In this document: positions 57,470-64,000 of the stretch, one piece after another | Numbering within the stretch: position 1 is the stretch's first letter | Layout: every line of letters starts with the position of its first letter | DNA from: Acheta domesticus | Lineage: Eukaryota; Arthropoda; Insecta; Orthoptera; Gryllidae | Length of the DNA: 64,000 nucleotides | Direction: 5' to 3' | Assembly: GCA_031308135.1 (NCBI GenBank) | Contig: JAHLJT010009436.1 | Location: forward strand, 158,577,302-158,641,301 | The notes under the pieces: generated by a model | What the model was told of the DNA's origin: nothing | Seen by the model: the letters and a program-made list of their open reading frames with translations, nothing else | The model's database searches: none | Made by a program: the position numbers and the translations under genes

Positions 57470-57690
57470 TCGGCGATTTGTATACATTATTGAATTTATG
57501 AATAGAAGTGCTTCAAATGATTTCCAATGAATTTCCTCGAAAACTCAAACGTTTTCTATGAAAATGAGCTCGTGCATTTTCTTAAGCTCAAACGATATTT
57601 TCTTCAAAGTGACTCCACATTATTCAACGAAAATGGGGCATGTATGACCAGGTTTCACTGGTCTATATTCTTAAAGTCTTATTTCAATTC
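57470..57690 (+). repeat. Hairpin/CTAG family unit fragment
   Basis: CGATTTGTATACATTATTG through TTTCTATGAAAATGAGCTCG aligns with the unit at 29820-29920, then ATTCAACGAAAATGGGGC with the tail-proximal part. No ends. Confidence 0.55.
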
Positions 57691-57699
57691 TACTTACAG

Positions 57700-59150
57700 A
57701 GAACTGAAAAACTGAGAGAACGTGAAAAGTTGCGTCTTCTGCCGACAACCTGTGCAACGAACCTTGTGAAGGATCGTTGTCTCCACATAAGGCGCGTTAC
57801 GAGACTTCCCGCTCTCCCGAGAGTTTGTCCCGTGAACTTTCAATAGATGGCATTGCGGATACGCCTCGCGAGGTCGAGTCGGCGGTAACGTGGTAAATAA
57901 ATCTGGGGGCACGCTAGAGACGTGCTCACGATTAAGACGCTGCCTCGACTGCAGACTGGTTGATGTGATTTCATAGCTTTGGTACTAACTATTTGGTGCT
58001 CTAATATTTGTTTTAACACATACTACTGCTACGTGAAAACGGATCGTGCAGTCACAGTCTGGACTCGAAAATGTTGAGCTGTTACGTGTGCTGCTTATTG
58101 CGAAGTTCTAGGCATTGTAGTGTGTGGTTTGTGCTTCCTATACCTGAGTGTCGTGAGCTTCGAATGGAGAGCGTGTATATGAAAGAATGTTGTCTGTCTT
58201 TTCCAAAAATAATAAAAATGAGATATTTTGTTGATACGCAATAAAGCGAGTGGAAAGTGAATAACTTACATCTGGTGCGAGTTACAGTTCATGACGAAAA
58301 ATCAGCAACAACATCTTACAAATTTTAGGCAATTCTCAAGGCTACAACCGCAACTACTTCTTTGCCATTTTAAATTATATACATTTACATACTTCTTACA
58401 AGTAGTCATAAACTTCTACTAGCTACTAATTCAAATTTTAACTGGATCATGAACTCAGTTTCAATGTTTCTTTGAATTTAACAAAAATATTTAGTTTACG
58501 TTGATTAAATGTATTTACGCTCGAAAGAATCGTATTAGTTCAGAATGCCGTGAAAATTATTGTAATTAAAATTTAATCACCTGTTACATTATCAAAATTT
58601 CTGCGAATTCCTGAGTGTTAGATGAATCGTCAGAAGTAACCGTAGTAGCAAGTAGTAATCGTAGTGGTAAGATGTGGCACAAAAGTGTTTAATCAATCTG
58701 CAAAGAAGCTAGTTTATTGTCTAAGTTAAACCGCTGAATATTACACAAAAATATTCAAATTCAGATAGCTTGATTTTAACACCTGAATGGTCACATAAAA
58801 GAGGCCGTAATTTGTATGTACTTCAACGAAGCCACAAGCATAGATTTGCTTAAGAAAAGTTTTGGAATGTTGGGATATATCTTAAAAATTTGAACAGAAA
58901 GGATGCACGCCGAAAATTAGGTGTGAGACATCGTTGTAGAAACGTTAGAAAAGCCTAAGTATTCAGAGTACTGAGAAAAGAAATATCTTGGAGTTAGAAC
59001 ATCTATGCACGATGAGTTGCCTACATAATCAGGGGTCAATAATTACGCAACTCTCTCCGAAGGTATGTTTCAGCTACGCCACTGATTCATATTGAATTTA
59101 TATGTGTCGCATCTTATTTTTAACATAGCAGTGTATTATGTTTTCCAGTA
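57700..59150. other. No supportable gene
   Basis: A GC-moderate patch (57760-57900) followed by AT-rich DNA. Short frames only. Confidence 0.5.
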
Positions 59151-59160
59151 GTATGGGAAA

Positions 59161-59910
59161 CTAGTGGCTCTATAGAATGGCACAGAATTTCCCATATTAG
59201 TTTTCTATTTCCTTGGATCTCGGCTAGCTATTCGGAATTGCCACACAACCTTGCCAGCTGCCATCATCGCCACCCAAAGTACACTTTTTTGACATTTTCA
59301 TAATTTTTCGGTTTCCTTTTGATAGAATGGAAATATTAACTTTAGAATATTAAAGAACACTAAAACCTCGTCCTAACTGGCAATTTTCTTTGAAAAATTT
59401 AAGCTGTTTTTAAGAAAATTGCTTTTAAGCGCTACTAAAAATGCGAAATTTGAAGCTCTTTTTCACAGACATTTTTTGAGTTTTCAAAAAACTTCATTTA
59501 AAGTCACTTGAGTTTTCAGAAAACTTATTTTTCAAGTCATCAACAAATACAATAGGGTATACAAATTGTAGAAAACATGCGTAATAGCGATTTGAGGGAT
59601 CTTTAACAAAAATTACATTTGTGTAATTTTTGAAAAAACGGAAAAATACCCCAAATTGAACTTAACGTCATATTAAAGAGCGCAATTAACGCTATCAGTT
59701 CGAAAGTTTGAAGAAAATATAGGAGCCATTAATGAGAAAATGGCGTTTGAGCGTTTCTGAAAATGCGGAAATTTGAGCTAGTTTTTACAGAAAACGGTTG
59801 AGTTTTCGAGAAACTTCACTAAAAAATTTTTAAAACACGTGCACTCATTAATATAATAATGTCAACAAATCGACGCTAATGTAAATATTAACGATTTGAG
59901 TGCAAAGATC
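59161..59910 (-). mobile_element. Hairpin/CTAG family copy, hairpin end missing
   Basis: The tail begins CTAGTGGCTCTATAGAATGG (59161) with GGCTAGCTATTCGGAATTGC and CTTGCCAGCTGCCATCATCG. Two diverged units of about 300 bp follow, ending near 59910 without the module or hairpin. Confidence 0.65.
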
Positions 59911-60519
59911 GATTTTCAATTTAATGTGACTTACACCTTGTTCATCTTCACATAAGCATATAAAAGAGTAACCTTTTAATGCTGACATATATCAGAACAA
60001 AAGTCCAAGTATGTCTGTGGAGTTTTAAACTCTTAAATAATTAGCGGACAAAAATATTGTAATCAACTCAGGGAATCAAATGTAGCTGTAGAAGATTTAG
60101 CGACAGAATTTTCGTAACTAATTGAGAATAATCTTATATTAGCATTAGAGAATAACACAGAAGAAAGACTTACAGGTGATCACTTATGTTCATATTAAAC
60201 AACAAAACGTAAAAAATATATCTGTACTAAATTCTAACTATTCACATCTTTCGTACCTGCAAGTATTTTTTACGGCGATTATAATTTTGAAATTGCAACA
60301 TTATCCCGTATTGAGGTATTCTTATACAAATCCATTGGGTATCGTTAGCTTTTGAACGAGAGTATACCGTTAATATCTAATACGATTCATCGGTTACGAT
60401 CCAATGCCAGATACTGTAAGGACATATTTGAACAAAGCTAGACATGGAAGAAATGAAGTATGAAAGAAATTTTCAACACATGAAAATACTTTCAAAGCAG
60501 TTTACAGCGTCGATGACAC
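59911..60519. other. No supportable gene
   Basis: AT-rich. Nothing recognised before the SINE insertion. Confidence 0.5.
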
Positions 60520-60532
60520 AACATTCAACTAG

Positions 60533-60812
60533 ATGTATGTACTTGGTGCGACAGCCCATGAACGGACTCAGACCTACCTGCGACGTCCCTGCCTCGCGAC
60601 CATTAGCTAAGGGGGTACGTGTGGTTAGCACATAGACATTCCTACGCCGTATTCTGGTCTTCTGAGAAGTGAGTTTTCTCATCGTCACTCAGCAACATAT
60701 ACTGGGACATTGCAAGGAAAACGCACACTCTAGTCTTGCCTCGACCGAGAATCGAATCCGGGGCCGCGTAGTGGAATGCGAGCTCGCTGACCAAGAATAG
60801 CCACAAGGCCAT
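60533..60812 (-). mobile_element. tRNA-derived SINE with perfect 13-bp target duplications
   Basis: The insert is flanked by identical AACATTCAACTAG at 60520-60532 and 60813-60825. On the minus strand it begins GGCCTTGTGGCTATTCTTGG, holds an A-box-like TGGTCAGCGAGCTCGC and the B-box GGATTCGATTC, and is 280 bp long. The perfect duplications imply recent retroposition. It contains the open frames 60444-60635 and 60473-60688, which are incidental. Confidence 0.85.
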
Positions 60813-60825
60813 AACATTCAACTAG

Positions 60826-62060
60826 TACGGAGTAATACACGTATTGTAGAGAAAATTATGAAATGCTGCAGCAAAACAGCATTTATTGACAGAAAAACTC
60901 GTATTGTGGGCCCTGATACAGAAAAAGTAGATATATCTTGTTCTAATTACTCACTCTTACACATTATGTTGTCAGATTTCAAAAATAGTGAGTTCTTAAT
61001 ACCGAAAAAGTGATGTTTTTCAAAATGTCCGTCCATCTGTATTTCTGTCGTCTGTGAACAACTCTAGCGCCTCAACGATGAGAAAGATTGTTTCCAAACT
61101 GAATACTCCCTGGTCGGGCCTGACTCGAAGCTCTCCGATTTTGAATATCATTCTTGAGGTGTTCTTCACATGAAGCCTCTGCGACATTTTAAAAAAATTC
61201 TCAAAATAGTTACAAATTTTTACTTTAAATACCAGATAAGAATAGGGTGAAATACATTTATAAAGATGACTTAAGTCCGATTTTCACGGATAATTCTGGA
61301 TATTCAAAAATTGTCTTTGAAAAAATGTTCTTTTTTTATAAATTGCATTAATTTCAAGTCTATATTATGCGAAAACTACTCGTTTATTTTTTTTAAAATA
61401 CTTGACCTTTTTTAAAGAGCTGAGGGTTTGGAGCAAACTTTGTGAGAGACAAAAATCCTTATCTTCAATTTTGTAGTTTTGAAATGTTAAATTTTTTCTA
61501 TTTTCGAAAATAGAGAAATGTAACTAGCATAATATTTTTACCGTCCCTCAAAGAGGAAATTTAAAGAAAAAATTTGATGCCGATTTAGAGAAAAATGTTT
61601 CTTATTTCAGATCTATCTTTACCGAACAGATTTCATTTCAGATCTATCTTTAAGAAAAAATCTCTATCTTCAATATTGTACTAGAAGACGCGCAAAAAAT
61701 TACACTTTTGCAATTTTCAAAAATCAGGGATTTCAAGGAACGTGAAAACTCACTTTTCTCTTATGCGATTTTATGCTATCATAGGGCAAATTTTAATCAA
61801 ATAATTTGGAGTCATTTTGGAGAAAATTTTCAAAACGTTTTTGAGGTTTTATGTAAACTACCCTTATAAATGTCTGTTGGAAACTCCCAAAGCCTTGAGT
61901 TCGTTCAGATTAATAAGGGAATATCAATTTGGAGAACATTGGCTGAACGGGTTTAGGCGCTAGCGTTGCTCACAGACAGACGTTTTACTGTTGTTTGGTA
62001 TCAAGGACCCACGAAATATGGATTCTGACAACAATATGTTAGAAGAAGTTATTTAAGACA
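60826..62060. mobile_element. Hairpin/CTAG family element with inverted module arms
   Basis: The plus half (60826-61300: TACGGAGTAATACACGTATTG; GTCTGTGAACAACTCTAGCG) and the minus half (61790-62060: GGCGCTAGCGTTGCTCACAG; GGTATCAAGGACCCACG) are reverse-complement versions of the same module facing each other across unit sequence. This head-to-head form differs from the one-module copies elsewhere. Confidence 0.5.
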
Positions 62061-62428
62061 TATTGAAACAAAATTTATTCAATTTTTGATTACTCATTCC
62101 CCTAGACCGTGTCTTTGGAAGTACAGAGAAAGATATCCACAAACAGAAAGAGAGTATTATTCCCAAGCGTGTATGGCTAATGTTTGGAAACATTGACGAA
62201 CCTTACAGCTTGGAATATATACATTTTTAAACAGTAAAATGAGTAAAGATGTTGAACTAAAGTAAACTGACCCAGGGCATTACAAATTTACAGCCACCAA
62301 ACGTGTGATACTAAGGTGTGGTGGCAAAAAATGAACAAAAGCCTGTAGGAGAGAAGCGTAGTACCGTTTCGTCTAAAATAAAGAGATGTTTATTACTACT
62401 ACGAAAGTGGTGCACAAGAATGTAATTT
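62061..62428. other. No supportable gene
   Basis: AT-rich linker between the repeat and the retrotransposon tail. Confidence 0.5.
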
Positions 62429-63735
62429 TTATTTATTTATTTACGTCAAAAACAGTTAAAAACTGTGTGTGACGAGCTATGGGAAGAAGTGAATTTTGTG
62501 CACGTTTTCATAATTCTGTGATCTCTATCCTAAACCATATTCTAGTCGAATTCTGAATATAGAAAAAAGAGGGTATTTTTCGAGTTTTGTTGACAAAATA
62601 TTCACTCCTATATAATAAAATATATTTTCAAAGGTAAATTAGCTATAAATTCCTGCCCTGAACCCTCATGTTCTTCATGAAAGAATAATACTTTTTGCCG
62701 CGATAATATGGAAAACGATAATTTGAATAACTATATTTCCCACTGACATTCAGAAGACGTGCACAAATAATCAAGTTACATTTATGTCCAGAAACAAAAC
62801 AAGGGACCATCTCAGCATTTGCTCAAGGATCAGGGAAACTGGACGAAAAACCTGATCGAGATGGGGGCCATCAACCCAGAAACTGTGGTACAATACTTGT
62901 TACAGATTCTTTAGAATCATACAGTACAAATGATAATAATTACATTAACTATCATTGTTAAAATTAATGCTACTTTCCTTTTTGATGCTCGGTATAGTCT
63001 CGAATTGTATAGAAACAGTTATGCAGCAGAAAAGATTTTACTTGGGACTTCAACTTTTCTATCGAATTTAATCGTTTAATGTCATCTGGCGAAGTGTTGT
63101 AGAGTAATGTACATGAATTGTATGTGAATTTTTTGTAGTGAGCTGTTGATACTGCCACCTGGTGAATATGATTACTACGTCGTGTGTTATACTTATAGAC
63201 ATCGGCGTTTGCTGAAAATATATTCCCGCCCTTAAGTAAGTCATTTTTGACAAAAACTACTGATTCGTAAATCAGGAGACAAGGTAATGGTAAAATTCCT
63301 AGATTAATAAAGAGAAACTTACAAGAATTACGTGGGTTGGATTTGCTTATTATTCGTACAATTCTTTTTTGTAATCTGAAAGTCTGGGAGCTATAAGATG
63401 TGTTTCCCCAGAATATTATGCCATATCTCAGGCGGGAGTGAACATTGGGAAAATATACACAACGAGCTGTATGAAGGCTGACGGAATTTGAAAGAATTCT
63501 GAACGCGTAGCATAATGAACTTAATTTTGTGTTCAGTTCATTTAAGTGGGCTTTCCATTTGAGGTTTGACTGAATTGATAGACCTAAAAATTTTGTTACA
63601 TTAACATCAGTCAATGGCACACCGTTCATTTTCAATGGAGTACAGATTTTTTTATTTGAAATGGAAAACTGCATTGAAGCAGTTTTCTTTTCATTTACTA
63701 TTAATTTGTTATTTGTTATTAATGTTAATTTACTA
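62429..63735 (-). mobile_element. 5'-truncated non-LTR retrotransposon (Jockey/CR1-like)
   Basis: Minus-strand element made of the C-terminal part of a reverse transcriptase ORF, a 3' UTR of about 500 bp and a (TAAA)n tail at 62429-62442. The tail and adjoining CAGTTTTTAACTGTTTTTGAC recur at 30566-30650. 5' truncation near 63735 is typical of target-primed insertion. Confidence 0.7.
62970..63720 (-). pseudogene. Reverse transcriptase C-terminal region of a non-LTR element
   Basis: Frame (minus) NNKLIVNEKKTASMQFS from about 63720, then VTKFLGLSIQSNLKWKAHL, LRYGIIFWGNTSYSSQTFRL, QKRIVRIISKSNPR, INLGILPLPCLLIYESVVFV, ending EHQKGK at a stop near 62970. The N-K-L-x-x-N-x-x-K-T motif and the FLG-x-x-I-x-x-x-L-x-W-x-x-H pattern are standard for the thumb/connection region of Jockey/CR1-type reverse transcriptases. 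The endonuclease and the catalytic YADD region are absent through truncation. The remaining 235 or so codons are uninterrupted, so the copy is not very old. Confidence 0.85.
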
Positions 63736-63739
63736 TGTT

Positions 63740-64000
63740 GTTATATGCTATAAAGTAAAAATAATTATACATGCGCTTAAAATGTAAACTAATCCAAGAG
63801 CTGATAGAGTAGATAATTTTCATTAAACTCTCCCTTCTTCCTGTAGGTAGAGAGTAAACTAGCAGCAATAAAACTATATCCAATATTTGAATTTTACCTC
63901 GTTTCAGGTATTTACCTACTCTCATCACTTTTTTAATCCCCTTCACTTATTTTCTCTTCCTCGTGTTCTAAACATTGCAGAAGAATACCTCGTAAAAGAG
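63740..64000. other. No supportable gene
   Basis: AT-rich sequence to the window end. The frame at 63725-63946 (minus) has no recognised motif. Confidence 0.5.

Noticed and set aside
62970..63720. Host gene on the minus strand
   Set aside because: Sequence motifs, truncation and a (TAAA)n tail identify it as a non-LTR retrotransposon fragment.

Overview
The window is eukaryotic nuclear DNA, most likely from an insect with a large, AT-rich, repeat-laden genome. The evidence is an LDL-receptor class A (LDLa) coding exon with GT-AG borders and long introns, long AT-rich non-coding tracts, and layers of nested animal-type transposons (hAT, Tc1/mariner, a non-LTR retrotransposon, tRNA-like SINEs, a probable Penelope relic). 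One SINE (about 54.6-55.0 kb) carries a central block that I recall from SINEs of termites, crickets and relatives, so a polyneopteran such as a stick insect is my best guess. That placement is inference. There are no operons, CRISPR arrays or bacterial-type genes.

Region 1 (1-8.3 kb) is the 3' end of one plus-strand gene. An LDLa exon (6-140, phase 1 at both ends) can join in frame to a membrane-spanning exon (4434-4684). It can also join in frame to a short GC-rich exon at 1084-1169, which ends in a hydrophobic tail resembling a GPI-anchor signal. The membrane exon holds an internal GTAAGC donor, also phase 1, that could lead to a different cytoplasmic tail at 5002-5111 and, less convincingly, at 8183-8232. 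A hAT-type miniature element sits in the intron. This set of possible C-termini is the most interesting host-gene signal in the window.

Region 2 (about 8.3-17.0 kb) is AT-rich with no gene I can support.

Region 3 (17.0-62.4 kb) is a transposon mosaic. Its dominant component is a repeat family found in both orientations. One end is an imperfect hairpin of about 40-50 nt; the other is a conserved tail ending CACTAG followed by T. The interior is built from tandem units of about 270-300 bp. Inserted in or beside these repeats are: a foldback element (18571-19038); a transposon-like element with terminal inverted repeats of about 53 bp, carrying a broken gene of an uncharacterised transposon-associated protein family (22403-24382); a recent 244-bp tandem duplication; a large inverted repeat (arms near 28.2 and 31.9 kb); a proline/serine-coding minisatellite (34.65-35.65 kb); a very young TA-flanked MITE (38415-38667); and a hAT element nested in a hairpin/CTAG element (44544-45493). 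A 1,000-base assembly gap lies at 46633-47632. Beyond it come a diverged 363-bp tandem duplication, a candidate terminal exon of a second transposon-associated protein (51947-52337), a hammerhead-ribozyme-like remnant, SINEs, a Tc1 transposase relic (56805-57345) and a SINE with perfect 13-bp target duplications.

Region 4 (62.4-63.7 kb) is the 5'-truncated 3' end of a non-LTR retrotransposon on the minus strand. Most open frames elsewhere are chance frames in AT-rich or repetitive DNA and are not listed as genes.
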